64,000 nucleotides of DNA, from the NCBI RefSeq assembly GCF_035222375.1, contig NW_026946364.1:744001-808000 (forward strand), written 5' to 3'. This document shows, piece by piece, positions 1 through 12,200 of this stretch. The first letter of the stretch is position 1. Each line of letters starts with the position of its first letter. This DNA is from Podospora pseudocomata. Lineage: Eukaryota > Ascomycota > Sordariomycetes > Sordariales > Podosporaceae. A model generated the notes under the pieces. That model ran no database searches, was not told the origin of the DNA, and saw only the letters and a program-made list of their open reading frames with translations. The translations under genes were made by a program, and so were the position numbers.

Positions 1-561
1 CTGCACCCCCTTCCCCCTCTCCAACCCATCATCCTCCCACTCCCCCCACCTCTTCCCCATCGCCCCATCCAGCTCCTTCAACACCCACAACAACACCGCG
101 CAAGGCACCGCACTGTCCACCGCCCCTATAAACCCCTCCGGCCGATACAAACTATCATAGTGCGCCGCCAGCGTCAACCTCTCCATCTCCCCTTCCCTTT
201 CCCTCGTCATCCCGGGCGGATCCCTCCTGATGATCAAGTTCTGAAACGGCACCAGCTTCTCCCCCGTTGCCGGCGTTTTTGACGTCGAGTTATGCCACTC
301 TATTGTCCACTCCGGCGACAGATTAGACTTGATGTAATTAATAAAATGCGCCTGAACAGCCGCGTGTCCTGGCGTTCCCGGGACACGGGGGATCAAGATT
401 GGTGAGAGGAGGGAGCCATCGAACGGGTCCAGTTCCGACGGCGATGACGCCGAAAGGGGGGAGGATATATGCCGGAGTGTGTCGTCCGAGAGCGTGGTAT
501 ATCCTGCCGTTGTGCCCCCGAGAAAGGGCAACAAGAGATGGGATAGCGTGAGGCGTGTCAT
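1..561 (-). CDS. Glutaminyl-peptide cyclotransferase-like M28 protein (partial, N-terminal 187 residues)
   Basis: The reading frame is open from the ATG at 561 to the window edge with no intron needed; the C-terminal half lies outside. The first ~20 residues (MTRLTLSHLLLPFLGG) look like a secretory signal peptide, so the protein probably enters the ER or is secreted. The segment reading LTLAAHYDS, followed by GFIGAVDSAVPCAVLL, matches the M28/glutaminyl cyclase core, where the Asp of the G-A-x-D-S-A-V-P-C motif is a zinc ligand. The family converts N-terminal glutamine to pyroglutamate, or acts as a related metallo-peptidase. The remaining zinc ligands are beyond the edge, so activity cannot be judged. 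A frame beginning at a TTG near 613 is a shadow. EPT1 follows on the same strand behind an 875-bp gap. Confidence 0.85.
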   Translation of the reverse strand, partial: MTRLTLSHLLLPFLGGTTAGYTTLSDDTLRHISSPLSASSPSELDPFDGSLLSPILIPRVPGTPGHAAVQAHFINYIKSNLSPEWTIEWHNSTSKTPATGEKLVPFQNLIIRRDPPGMTREREGEMERLTLAAHYDSLYRPEGFIGAVDSAVPCAVLLWVLKELDGAMGKRWGEWEDDGLERGKGVQ

Positions 562-1436
562 CTTGACAGGTGGTGGTGAGAGCAACAACAGTTGATGATG
601 ATGATGATGACAACGCGGAAGGAATGGGCTGGATGGGGTGAGCAGATGCTTGAATCGGTGCTATCGAATCCGCATTGTATGTCCCCTCATCGTGCTAGAA
701 AAAAAAAAGAAAAAAAAAAAGGCGGTCCGAATCTCAAGCTCTGCAGAGGACTATATATATGAGTCTGAAGCACTCAGTTATGGAAAGGTGTCGAGAGTAG
801 CCGTCAGCTTCCCCGGCTCTTACCCCTAACCGTTAGTGACCCCTGCAGACGCCCAACGCAGGGGGGTTCAAGCACAGTGTGGGGAAGGTCCACGGTCTCC
901 ATCCAACCTCCAGGTTCACCCGCTTGGCACTCCCCAACGTTTATCATATCAATCTTATCTTTCATCCATACCCATATCATTCATTCATTTGTCTTCTCTT
1001 CTAACTCTTTAATCTCTATGGAAATCCAGCGTAGTTGATTCGCTGTTACTACTATGTACATTAAAAACGATTAATAAACCTCTCGCTATCTACTACGACA
1101 CAACGACAACAACCCGACCTGCTTCGAGCAGCACATCTAGAAATCCCATCCAGGTATATATGTAGAGAAGTTACTCCAGGCCCTCTCCAGAGGATATCGC
1201 CAAGAACCGTTACCCCTTGACCGTTGAGGCATGGGCTTAAACGCCATCATGACAGACAACACACCCAAAAACGCCATGCTAGGATGCAATGCAATGCCAA
1301 CCACCTTTTTAGAAAGTCAAATCCCAGCCCACGACCGACCCGCTGCCAACGAAGACAGCCCTGCTCTTCTTCCCGATCCCGATGCATATGAAGGTTTCAT
1401 TCTTCTCTACTACTCCTCATGCTTTCTTCCTCTCAA
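562..1436. other. Intergenic: promoter of the M28 gene and 3' flank of EPT1
   Basis: No gene seen. It holds a (GAT)n run at about 592-610 just upstream of the M28 start, an A-rich tract at 698-720, and a TATATATA-like element near 752-760. The part next to 1436 should contain the 3' UTR of the neighbouring gene. Confidence 0.6.
592..610. repeat. (GAT)n microsatellite in the M28 5' flank
   Basis: Six to seven consecutive GAT units are visible about 30 bp upstream of the start codon at 561, so they probably lie in the 5' UTR. Confidence 0.8.
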
Positions 1437-2948
1437 TTAATCCTTCTTTGGCGCAAGCCCGTTGATGATACCGGCTGCCTTTCTCTTGTTCTCCATCTGC
1501 TTTTCGTAAGGAATGGTCAAGCAGTTGATGCCCAAAAAGTTGCAAATGCTCGTCGTAACGAGATAAGCCCAGCGGAAGTAGACAATCGCCGCAAAGCCCA
1601 AGTAAGACACCAGGTACATGTGTTCATACTCCGCTGAGACGGCCGGAAGTCCGATGCGAGGAAGGTTGGCCATGACGGCGCCACCAACAAGCGGCCACAG
1701 CATGACGGTCCAGTAGGGGAATGGCTGCTTGGTAAGGTGTGCAAGAATCATTTTGGTCGTCATGCGGCCAAAGACGAAGCTCATGATGATGCAGAAAAGA
1801 ACGAGGTGGTTGTCGGTGCGGATGTACGAGTATGGGCTGTAGACCCAGGCGCCGATGCTAAAGGTGAAGATGGCCATGGGGGTCCATTCGAGGAAAACGG
1901 GAGCCACGGGCTGGCCGCGAGCTCTCCGAGCCTTGACGACGTTCAAAACGCAAAACGGAATGTGGGTGGCCAGCAGCGAGAAGATGATCAGTCCCACCCA
2001 GATGTCCCGGATCGACAGGTCGCCAATAGTGTCCTTTGTCAAACCTAGGTTACTAAGTAGGTAGACGCGACCCTCGGCGAGATCAACCAGCGGTTCGGTC
2101 CAAACAGCCGGTCCATAAATCCCAGACAGGATCATGAACATGCAGGCAAGCAGGAGTCCTTCAGTCGGTCCGTTGATGACTCCGAGATAGAGGGTGTGCG
2201 TGTGGTAGGTCTCCCATGTCGAGAAGAACATGGGCAGGCAAGGTACGAGAGCGGTGAAGACACCAGACTTGGAGGTCCCGAGACCCATTGCGGCGGTTTC
2301 CAACAAGCTGGCCAAGGTGCAGTTCAAGCTGTCAATGCCGTGGTCGAAGAGCTCTCCCAGTCCGCTGGATGTGCCGGTACGTCTCGCTTGTTTGCCGTCC
2401 ACGTTGTCGAAAGTCTGGTACATGAAGAGACCGAACGCAAAGCTGAAGTATAACCATGTTGGGCCCTGAAAAGCGTCAGCTCGTGTTTCCCACACCCAGT
2501 GCCTTGGAAAGTATCTCACAGGTCCCACGAGATCCGGCATATAGATAACCAAAAGGGCGACATTAATCAAGATGCAAAAGAAGCCTAGAAGAGTCACCAT
2601 GTTTGGGGCGACCCATAATGGCAGAACCTCCACAAACGCATTCCACTACAAGGTCTCAGTCAAGTATTCTCGTCGGAGGCGGGGCATAGAGCGCATACCC
2701 AGTGCTTGAGGACATAGTTCGATATGGGGGACTTGTCGACGGCGGAATATTTGTAGTATTTTAGGTGGATGAGTGCTTCTTCGGAAACACACTCGGCAGC
2801 GGCCCTTCCTGTTGCACAGATTCCATCGCCGTCAGCCACATCGTCTTCTGCGGAGCAAGATCGCGGGGGAAGCACAAATGCAGGTATGGGGAGTCAATGC
2901 AAAGGTGGGGAAAAGGGGGTTGCGCGCACTGCTGCTGTCTAGTACCAT
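1437..2948 (-). CDS. EPT1: CDP-choline/ethanolamine phosphotransferase (diacylglycerol phosphotransferase)
   Basis: Last step of the Kennedy pathway: transfers phosphocholine or phosphoethanolamine from its CDP derivative to diacylglycerol in ER/Golgi membranes. Proposed exons: 2948-2946, 2791-2699, 2645-2520, 2465-1437, giving 416 residues. The CDP-alcohol phosphatidyltransferase signature DGxxAR(x)8GxxxDxxxD is complete (D97, G98, A101, R102, G111, D115, D119), and several hydrophobic segments follow. The 54-nt intron 2519-2466 is in frame and has no stop, so a naive open reading frame runs through it; removing it joins DLVGP to GPTWLYFSF as expected for the family. The first exon is the least certain: the ATG at 2948 (context CACCATGG) would be a start-codon-only exon spliced to CVSEEALIHLKYYKYS. 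I cannot tell choline from ethanolamine preference. Confidence 0.9.
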
Positions 2949-4125
2949 GGTGTCGGTCAACCTCCCTGAAAGGGGATTGATTACGCTCCAAGGGCTGCGA
3001 TTAAGGTGTATGGCCGGTACAAAGAAGCCGTTTCGAAAAATACAACCGCGACGGTGGTTTAGAGGTATGTTTCTTAGGATCGGTGCCGGTTCGGTGATAG
3101 GGTACTCGTGGCTGTTGATAGGAAAATGAAGGAAAAATCAACAAGTCAAGAGACGGCGGCTGCCACCAACTACTTTGTCAAGATACCGGGAGTGAGGTTT
3201 GGTCGGCGGTCGGAGGTCGGTGGACGGGATTTGCTCGTTTATCAAGCCCGGGTCCAGTGAAGGGGTCCACTTGAGCAAAAGGTAGTCCAGGAAATAGCAG
3301 CACTTTGTAGGCGCCGGTCTCTTCAGTTGTTGAGAGACAACGCTGGTGTCGTTGCGAATCAAATCTCAACAGCCTGCTCTCTGCCAGCTGATTTGAAGGG
3401 TCTGCCCCACTCGCTTGAGATTTGAATTTTTGCACGTGAAAATTGGCAGGCGGTGAGGCTGCAGTGAGTGAAATGGGGGCATCTGCCGCTGCATGGAGGA
3501 CGGATGACGAGCTTCATGTTTACTCTGTGCAACACGGCTCGTGGATCTTTGTGAGAGTTCAGCGTTTGTGTTTCAAGACATGTTTGTTGCTGGAATTCCC
3601 GAGTCAGAATCGAAAGATGTGCGTGGATGAGTGCAAGTGGCTGTGTGAACAGCACACATGGGATGAAAGAGCCAGACCTTCAGATGAAACAATCACCCGA
3701 CTAAAAGACGGCAATAAGAGGAACCAGCCGTTATGCCTCGAGCCTGCTGACATTAGAGTGAGTCGAGTTATACACCTGCGAGGGAAACAGCAGCAATGCG
3801 GTACTGTGTAACCAGACCCTTGATTTGTGAAACGAACTGTCCAATGCCCAAAAAAAAAAAAGGATTCACCTATCAAAATTCTCCAAACGACCAATGAATT
3901 GTAGTGTAGTAGTTTAGACATTAAGGATATTAAACACCTTCCATCGCACGTTCCTGGAACCCCTTTTAAGTATGTTCCTGGTTCCCAGGCTCAGCTCCTT
4001 CCACCGTCAACGCACAACTTCTTCCTATACACATCAACCCCGACCAACACCAACAACAAACCAGAGAAACCGCTTTTTATATTCTTGAAGCACGCATTTT
4101 ACCAAACCACGCCAATTGTCGGTCT
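2949..4125. other. Intergenic between EPT1 and the DUF7707 gene
   Basis: No convincing gene. The side near 2949 is the EPT1 promoter and 5' UTR; the side near 4125 is the 3' flank of the next gene. There is an A-run at about 3850-3861. The open frames here are short, overlapping and low in recognisable content. Confidence 0.55.
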
Positions 4126-4825
4126 CTAAAGAAGCAAAGTGAAGCCAGCAAACAGACCAGTGGCAACAACAGCGAGACCATAGGCATTGCCGAGCGCGAG
4201 AGCACCAGCGCCGCTTCCTGGTCTGCCGTTGTTGTTCTGGGTACCATCGCCGAAGCCGTCCGCAATTCCATCAGTTGGGGTCGCCGTCTCCTCAGCCGCC
4301 GAGGTGGTCGCCGTCTTGGTCTCGTTGACACGGCTGGGGTTCTGGGCACCGCAAGGATTTTCCTCACGGCAAGCAGCAGAGCACAGGTTGTTGGTGCCGC
4401 AGTCCTTCACGCACTGAGTGCCCCAAGCTGTGCACACGTGGTAGGGGAGGGTGAGGGTGTACTCGGACATGTTTGGTTGCTTGTTGTCGCTGCAGAGGCA
4501 GCCGTACCTCAGGGTTTCCTACACGGTTTTGTCAGCGCCGAAAGCTCGTACGATCGAGTCATGCCCAGGCCACATACAGGATCGCAGTCGTTGACGAGGG
4601 GCTGGCCAACACTGGTTTGACGGCAAATGGTTGGGCAAGTGCTCCTTTGGTCGTTGCACCAGGCCTCTGCAAATTTTACCCGGTAAGCATGTCTCCTGAC
4701 AGCAATTACTTCGCGTTAAACATACTTCTGGCAGAGAGAGGGATGGTATTTGGGTCGATCACGTAGTCGGCTGAGACGGTGACGGCGGCGGCAAAGGCCA
4801 GGACGGTTGTTCGGAAGTTGACCAT
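4126..4825 (-). CDS. Secreted cysteine-rich, GPI-type protein with DUF7707 domain
   Basis: Three exons: 4825-4726, 4666-4578 and 4518-4126 (introns 4725-4667 and 4577-4519), 193 residues. A signal peptide (MVNFRTTVLAFAAAVTVSA) precedes DYVIDPNTIPLSAR, then a cysteine-rich domain with motifs WCNDQRSTCPTIC, NDCDPETLRYGCLC and CSAACREENPCGAQNP. This is the pattern of the fungal DUF7707 family as I recall it. A Thr/Ser/Gly-rich linker follows, and a terminal hydrophobic stretch (ALALGNAYGLAVVATGLFAG...) with no charged tail suggests GPI anchoring at the cell surface. Function is unknown; roles in wall structure or surface interaction are only inference. The two introns lie within the cysteine-rich domain, so it is easily missed as one gene. 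Confidence 0.85.
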
Positions 4826-7331
4826 TGTGACTGAGGAGCTCAAGGAAACACGCTGGTAAGATGCGAAGGGATGCTGGAGCAAGATGGCGGGCTGAATGAG
4901 GTTATGTTTAGCAATTGATCGGAACAGACGGTTGGAAGAACACAACAGGGCCGACGTCGCCACGGCCACGGGGTCCGCATTCCAGTGGAAAGGTGAGGTC
5001 AAGTCTTACAGCTGTGGTGGATCCGAGACCTGAGGAAAAGGAGAAGGCGTAGACGGTGACTCGTAATATTAACGGCGTTCCAGGAGATTAAAGCACCGGT
5101 TGCGACGAGGAGAGGCGGCCAAAATATACGAACGAGGGCAAGAATACAAACAATTCCTAGAGACGTGAGTGCTCTTAGCGAGTGACAGCACACAGCTCTT
5201 TTAAAGGGATCGGGAACGAAAGACAGTCCGCAGATGGAGATGGGGATGGCACAACAGGAAGGAAAACGCGACCGAGATTCAGTAAAAAGGGCCCCAGAGA
5301 CCCCAGACCCACGACTGGACTATCTAGGCCGTGGCTGGCTCCAAGGTCACAGAGGATTGGTCCCCTTGGCAGCTTAATCACCCGCCAAAGCCTTTGATAG
5401 GTTTAGACAGGCCATCCCTGTCGGGCATGTTCTTTTTATCGTCGCAGGGATCAGCAGCCCAAGCACTCGCAACAAGCCGAACACAGAGGAGAAAAACTTC
5501 CAATTGGGCCACCGTAATTGAATACTGGGGGAGCTCTGTGGCACAGATTGACCACTTTTGGGAGAGCTGTCTCAGGCGACGCAACATCACCATCAACACA
5601 CCGCTGAAAAGTGTCGATGTTTCTGTCATTCATCGAAAAGCCGATGGTTCGACTACACTAGAAGGGCAGCTCGGCTCCACCGTCTCAGCGGACTGAACGC
5701 CCCGAGGACAGGCAACGGCTCGTCCGATGCAGTGCCATTCCTTGATACCAAGCAAGGCTCATATGTCCGAATCCATGTTATGTTGCGTTTTCGTGCGGCA
5801 CCTCCAAATACATGGATGCATCCGAATCTGTGCCCCTCACAGTGGAAGCAAGCAACTTCTAAAACGGAAGCAGAAATCCGAAGCCCTAGGCGGCCCATGA
5901 TCTTAGCGTCATGTGTGCACTTTGCCTTCACTTTTTGCCAGTCCTCCGTGTCAAATCTGTCAGTTGCCATCCGATCAACTGAAGCTTTCCTGCCACTCTT
6001 TTTCTTCAGCATCGTCTGTGTTATCTGTCAGTGCTTCAGCTGATCTGCTCTCATTGCTATACGAGAGAGCTTTGGTCATGGAAAAACCACGAGGTCTATC
6101 ACCTCAGTTTGCCCCTCATGTTCTAGAATCTCTTGATATCCAACCTCGATGGTCACCCACACATCCATCCCCACGCCCCGCGCCCAGACTTCGTGTTTAA
6201 GTGCCGTGATCTGTGGCCAACACTAGGCAGGATCCTGGTGTGTTTGCATCTCGAGACTGACTCTCAATCGCTTTTGAGAGTATGCATATCTGCCTGCAGT
6301 AACCAGCCTGCAACATGCTGGAAGTCCGTGTTTCTCCATGCAAGACCACAACAAAGACAGCCCCGCCTTGAACTGAACAGGAAGGCGGGGGATATTCCAG
6401 CCAGCCAATATATCATGACTTTGCAAGCAAAGGTTGGTCGGGCGGAGAGATAGCAAGCCCCGATGCACAAATTGATTGGTGTCTCGGACAGAGTTGCGTA
6501 TGCCTCCGTTCATGATATCGTCCACGGGCTTCAGGTTTTGCGTCGAATGGTATCGTATCTGGGGCCATCCACAAGTTGATCTCTCATGGACTATAAGTAA
6601 ACCGAGGAATCGTAAATGGTCTTCCATTCGGTGTCTGGCTGCTTATACGGCCTGGAAACGATCACGAATGCAGTCGAACACCGAGCTTGCTCTTAATCTA
6701 CCCACCACAGAAAAACTCGACCAATCAGCAACTGGGAGACGCTTGTGAGCAACTCATTTGGGAAAGTTTTTTCGTTTGCGAGCAATATGACCGCCCAAGA
6801 ATATTACAACATGTTGATTAACAATCCTTGTGAGAACTAACTGCGTTTTGTAGACTACAGGGTTCATTCATAATGCATTGTTAGGAAAGATCATGCTGCA
6901 ACATTGGACGGGGAGGTTTCAAGGCACAAGTGGGACACATTTATTCCCTCTGCGAGGATAATATTGCAACCGCCATGTTGTTGAATTCGAAGTCAAGACT
7001 CATACAGACGAACTCTGACATTCATGATGGAGCAAAAAAGCAGAGAGAAGAATCCTTCACTTCCACGACGTTGAGAAACAAAACTCTTGGTCAATATCAA
7101 TGTTGAATATTCCAGAAAAGGAAGGCGCACAGGCCACATCCCATCCGATTTCCCCGGTGTCTTGGCACTTGGCCGTAGCGCCGCGCATGGAGCTTGAACA
7201 AGTGTTCATTCAGGCACTGGAAGTGACAGCTCCAATTGTCATCATTAGCCTCGTCACCCAGTAAAGTTGCTTTACGCAACGACGGGCTGCACCGATTTAC
7301 GACACATTCCACATATATCCGATAGCCTATC
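4826..7331. other. Gene-poor region between divergent DUF7707 and SWP1 genes
   Basis: Both flanking genes point away, so this 2.5 kb holds two promoters. Overlapping open frames of 90-160 codons exist (for example 5558-6043 on + and 5653-6012 on -), but none shows a domain, signal peptide or clear exon pattern that I recognise. No tRNA-like B box or repeat was seen. Confidence 0.5.
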
Positions 7332-8371
7332 ATGAGGTTCACACAATCATTTGCGCCAGCGCTTCTGCTCCTGGCTGGCGTCGCGCAGGCTACATCTTGG
7401 GGGTTCGATGATGGCAGCGTCTCAGTTGTCGCAAAGCGGGCTGGTGATGCTGGCAGCAAGGAGAGGTATACAATACCTTCAGAACGCCAAGTAAAGTTCC
7501 GCCGCAGAAAATTAACACAAATCGTAGGTTCACCTCGAAGACACTCGTTACGAAGCCCCTCTCGCTCGGCAGCACCGATACACTAAAGATCAGCTTGACG
7601 GCAAAGGACAATGGTCAGGGGAAGCGCCCGCATCAAGCGTTTGTTATTCTCAAAGAGAAGGAGACTGGGCTTGAGGCTCCCTTCCCCTTGACGGTCAAGG
7701 AAAGTGGAAAGGCGGTCGCTTCAATTGTAAGGCAAATGGAAACATCGAGATTTCGACAACCAATGCTGACGAGGACCGGCATAGACTCACAAGGACCTTC
7801 CCGTCCAATTCCTGTACAGCGACGGACCCCTCGAGGCCTCGATTATCCTCGGCTCCTTCGGTTCCTCCAAGGCTCTTAATGCCCCCGTGTTCGATGTCAA
7901 GCTACAGAAGGACCCCAATGTCCCCCTCCCACCCTACGAGAAGCCCGTCCGCTATGGCAAGAAGGAGGAGATCCACCACATCTTCCGCGCTGATCCTACG
8001 AGCCCGCCAAAGGTGATTTCTATCTTCTTTGCGCTGGTTGTGCTTGCTACGGTTCCGGTTCTGTTCATCAGCGTAAGTCTTGTCTGCCATTTATCTAATT
8101 CAGACAGCCACTAATATCAAATTCAATACAGTGGATCTTCCTCGGCGCGAACCTCAACCACCTTTCCAAGGCCATTGGTGCCGCCCCAGTCTCACACGCC
8201 ACCTTTTTTGGCTCTATCCTCGCCATGGAGGGTGTCTTCTTCCTCTACTATACCACCTGGAACCTCTTCCAGGCCCTGCCTGTCATTGGCGCTGTTGCTG
8301 TGGTCACAATGCTGAGCGGTACCAAGGCACTGGGTGAGGTGCAGAGCAGGAGACTTGCCGGAGAGCGTTAA
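7332..8371 (+). CDS. SWP1: Oligosaccharyltransferase delta subunit (ribophorin II/SWP1)
   Basis: Subunit of the ER oligosaccharyltransferase that N-glycosylates nascent proteins. Exons: 7332-7465, 7528-7726, 7785-8072 and 8132-8371, 286 residues, all GT-AG with matching phases. The protein starts with a signal peptide (MRFTQSFAPALLLLAGVAQA), has a lumenal domain including GKRPHQAFVILKEKETGLEA and SDGPLEASIILGSFGSSKAL, and the typical segment YGKKEEIHHIFRADPTSPPK just before the membrane. Three hydrophobic C-terminal helices follow (IFFALVVLATVPVLFIS; ATFFGSILAMEGVFFLYY; ALPVIGAVAVVTML), ending in SRRLAGER. Length and layout fit fungal SWP1. Confidence 0.95.
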
Positions 8372-9215
8372 AGGAGATATAAGGAAGATAAAAGTTATGG
8401 GATTTCCGCTTGGTGCAAAATGAAAATGGACGGGGTTTGGGCAGTCAGCCCTATTGTAACATCACTTCTAGAAAGATTCCCTGTGGTCCACCTGGGGCGA
8501 TATGTCAAAATGTCGTGTATTTGGCAAGCGATTATGTTTATTATGGAAAATACTGGGACAAGACATGAGCCTTTTTCTCTCTTCGTCACTACTGCAAAAC
8601 GATAAAAATTGATTGCTGTAGAAGTCTCCGGTTCCTGATCTAGGCCAGTGGTTGTCATCCAGTCAGAGTGGTGTTGAATCAGGAATTGAGACTTGGTCGC
8701 AGCCCGATGGCACCAAAAACGGTCTGGTGGCAGCTGGGCCAAGGCATGGCACCAATGAAATCACTCCTTCTGACGGTGCCAGCGCATTCTTGCCCCACTT
8801 CTACCTACGCTACCGTTGCTGCCCCACTTGGCCCTATTTTGTATCTCTGTACTCTTGTAAACAAATGGGTCTTGATCGCGTCTCCCCCAGCTTTGTCACC
8901 GTCACCTGCTGTGTGCATGAGGAGAGCCCGCCCTTCGCGACATTCCCTGTCGCCATTGCCCTGCAACGCGACTCTGGCTTTCAGCATGCGACTGCCTGCC
9001 TTGCGACTGCATTCGACGCCCGAAGCGCTTGCCTGAGTTTTGTTTACTTTGCAGCAACTCCTGCGGCCCGGACGTTACCCGTCGCATTGTTGACATTCGA
9101 CCTCCCTTCCAGTGTTATTTTTTCCCTGTTCCGTTTGTTGCACTTGCTCGGATTCCCATCTTTTGCATCCCCCCCCACGACACGGCGCTCGACGCGCTCC
9201 CAGCAGTTAGCCAAC
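8372..9215. other. Intergenic/5' leader upstream of the spindle-pole gene
   Basis: Contains the SWP1 3' flank and the leader of the next gene. The frame of the next gene stays open from about 8652, and an in-frame ATG exists at 8865, but this part reads as low-complexity, Cys/Pro-rich sequence without recognisable content, so I treat it as promoter plus 5' UTR. Confidence 0.5.
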
Positions 9216-12200
9216 ATGGACGTCAACAGCAATAGGTCAAATCATCATCAATCTAGCAAACCACGGCATATATCTAGGTTAAAAAAGGAGATGCTCGAGC
9301 ACCGCATTCAGCACAACCCCTTCAGCTCCCCGCCATCCTCCACAGGTTCCCACGATACTGTTAGCACCACGACCGAGGAACTCACCCGAAATCTCTCCAA
9401 TTTTTCTTTCAGTCCGGACGGCGAGGGCACCCGCCGGCTCAGCGAAGACTTCACCAACCCGGCCAAGAGGCAGGCTACCCGATCTGGCCGGTTCGGTTCC
9501 TCAAGGCAACCTCGTGATACAAACACCGTACTTAACACCTCGGCCATCGCGCGCACCTTCCCCGAATGGAGCGGACTTCTCAACAACAAGACCAATAACC
9601 AGGACAAGGACACGGCAACGCTGACCCAGACGTTCGACTTTGCCGGAGTAATAAAGCCTCTCACAAACGGAGCCAACGGTGGGAAGGAGAATGTCCCCCC
9701 CGCCAGAGAGGTCACCGAGGAGCAGACTTTTGACAACCCATTGGACTCGAGGAAAAAACGAACCCGGGCTGATATGCAGGCCCGTGTCGAAAATGAATCT
9801 GAATGCTCTACAGTACTTTCATTATCGATGTCTCCAGGTCGGCATGGGCGCCGGTCCCGTTTCCAGAACCTGGATGGTGTCATGTCTCCTGAGGCCCCCA
9901 AAAGGTCTATTCAAGACATGGTTTCCAAGATCCGCACCGAAAAGCAGAACAGCCGGCGCGACATGACGCCACGAAAGTCTTTGATGAGGGAACCTTCTAC
10001 TGCACAGCCCAACCCCGACACCCTCCAAGGCCAGAGTTTCGAAGAAGGCCGTTCGTTTTTCCTGCCGGGCTTCCGACACCTTCCTGATTGGACATCCGGT
10101 ACTCTCAAGTTCAGCACCATGCAGAACGGCGTTCCTGTTTTCGTCAAGTCCAAGACTGGTATTAGGTTTGACCAGTCGGCGAATGGTCACGGCGCTCTCA
10201 ACTCTGTGAGCATTCCCGAGGAGGACGCGGAAATCTTTGTGTCAATGGATAAGCTCCAAGACGAGGTGCGCGAACTCCAGGATCACGACGCTATGCTCCA
10301 GCGTGAGGCAGAGAAGTTGCAGCGCGAGGTGAACCATCTCCAGTCTGAGCTCAAGAGGTTCAAGAGTAGGCACCCTTCGGACAGCGCTATCGGCTCTGAC
10401 ACGGACGGTTCCTTTAGGCGCAGCAATGGGCATGATCAGGAATTAGAGGGTCAGATTCAGGAGCTGCGGGATCGTCTCAACCATGCGAGTCAGCAAGTTG
10501 GTATGAATGATATCCACAGCGCCGCGCTCTCTGCTGAGCGTGATGAAGCGTTGCGTCAGGCATCGATCGCTCGCGAGAGGGCTGCTAAACTGCAAGCTGA
10601 GCTGGAGGCATCACAGAAGGATCTCCAGTACTCGCTGCAGTTCCGTCAGGATAAAGAGTCATTGCAGCTTGAGAATGGCATGCTCATGTCTGAGGCCGAG
10701 GCCATGCAAAAACAACGGGATGAGGCCATGCATGACAATGCGACTTTGATAGCAGAGAACGATAGGCTTCGCAGGGAACTAGCTGGGGTCCGGAAGGACC
10801 TCAAGGCTACTCGTGAGGAGCTTGCCTCGGTTCGCAAGCAATACGAGGCTCTGAAGGAGGAAAGGAAGATGTTCGTCGATGATCACAAAAGTATGGAACG
10901 GAACAATGACACCTACTTCAAGGAGAACAAGAAGCTTCAGGTACAGGTTGCCGCCCGGGACCAGCACATCACTGATCTTAAGAAGGGTATCAGCGCCCGT
11001 GACAAGATCATTGATAGCATGCAGGGTCTGACCACGGATACCGCTGTGCTTCAGTTGAATGCGGATCTCGAGGTGGAATTGGAACGTCTTACCAACCAGA
11101 TGGAGGAGCTCAAGGACGACATTCACGAGAAAGACAGCCACCTCAACGACAGGGAGACCCGTATCCGTACGTTGAAGGATGAGAACATGGAGATTTCCAT
11201 CGATAACGAGCGCCTCAAGGATGAGAACCGGCGTTTGCGGGAGGAACAGAAGGAGATTGAAGACCAGTGGGTGGACGAGCGGCAAAAGGTCGTTCGGCTG
11301 AGCCAGATGCTGAACAGCAAGTCATTGAACGACAATGAGGATTGTGTGCGCTTGGGAGATGATTTCAGGATCAAGGAAGCCGAGCTCCAGCGCAAGCTTG
11401 ATCGCCGGGAAGCCGCCGTCAGGAAGGTCAAGCTGCTCACCGCCAAGATTGCCGAGATTGCTGAGCAGGAGTTTACGGCGCTCGCGATGAGGACGACCAA
11501 GGTCAAGGTTGTTGATCCTAAGGATGTGGATGACTTTACTGGTAAGAGCAGCAACATGCACATCGACGAGGATCCCACAACCGAGCTCCACATGAACGCC
11601 CAAGACACGGACTTTGCCAGTGTCATGGAGGGCGAGCTTGCCAAGCTCAAGCAGACATATCAGGACCTTCAGCGTCGACAGCAGCAAGGCGATACCCAGC
11701 AGTTTACCGACTACTCTTTACCCCAGCTGCCTAGTCTTCAGCGGAGCAAATCTGACAGTGTTGTTTCATCCAAGATTGCTCAACCGCTTCCTGGTATCCT
11801 TAAGAAGTCTAGTCAGTTTGCCCCGTTGGAGGAAGACACCGGTCGGTTCAGCGTGCGGTCAGCTATGAGCTTTGCCAGCCCGCTCGACGACGAGTCTGTT
11901 CAGATCACGCAGAACAACACCCGCCGGTCTGTTGCGAGTGAGGCCACCCGGCCGGAGTCTAGGATGCGCCGGAACTCAGAGAACACCACGACTCAACAGC
12001 AACAGCACACAGGGACGGTAGAGCCCAACATGACTTCTGCGTTTTTCATGCCTGACATAACCCTGTCCAGCGGGAACAAACAGCAGCAAGCTGCCTCCTC
12101 GAAGCAACAAAGCAACGTCCCCTCCCTCAGCAAAGACGCCCGGCGCGTGTTGGATGGTATCTGCAACCACAAATCAGGCAACTGCAACGTCTGTGTCCGC

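Noticed and set aside
5558-6043. 161-codon frame in the gap before SWP1
   Set aside because: Overlaps other open frames, no domain, no signal peptide and no splice pattern; treated as chance.
9228-9278. Possible intron near the start of the spindle-pole gene
   Set aside because: The only candidate (about 42 nt) has a weak donor GTCAAA and is below the usual intron size; the region reads as normal coding sequence.
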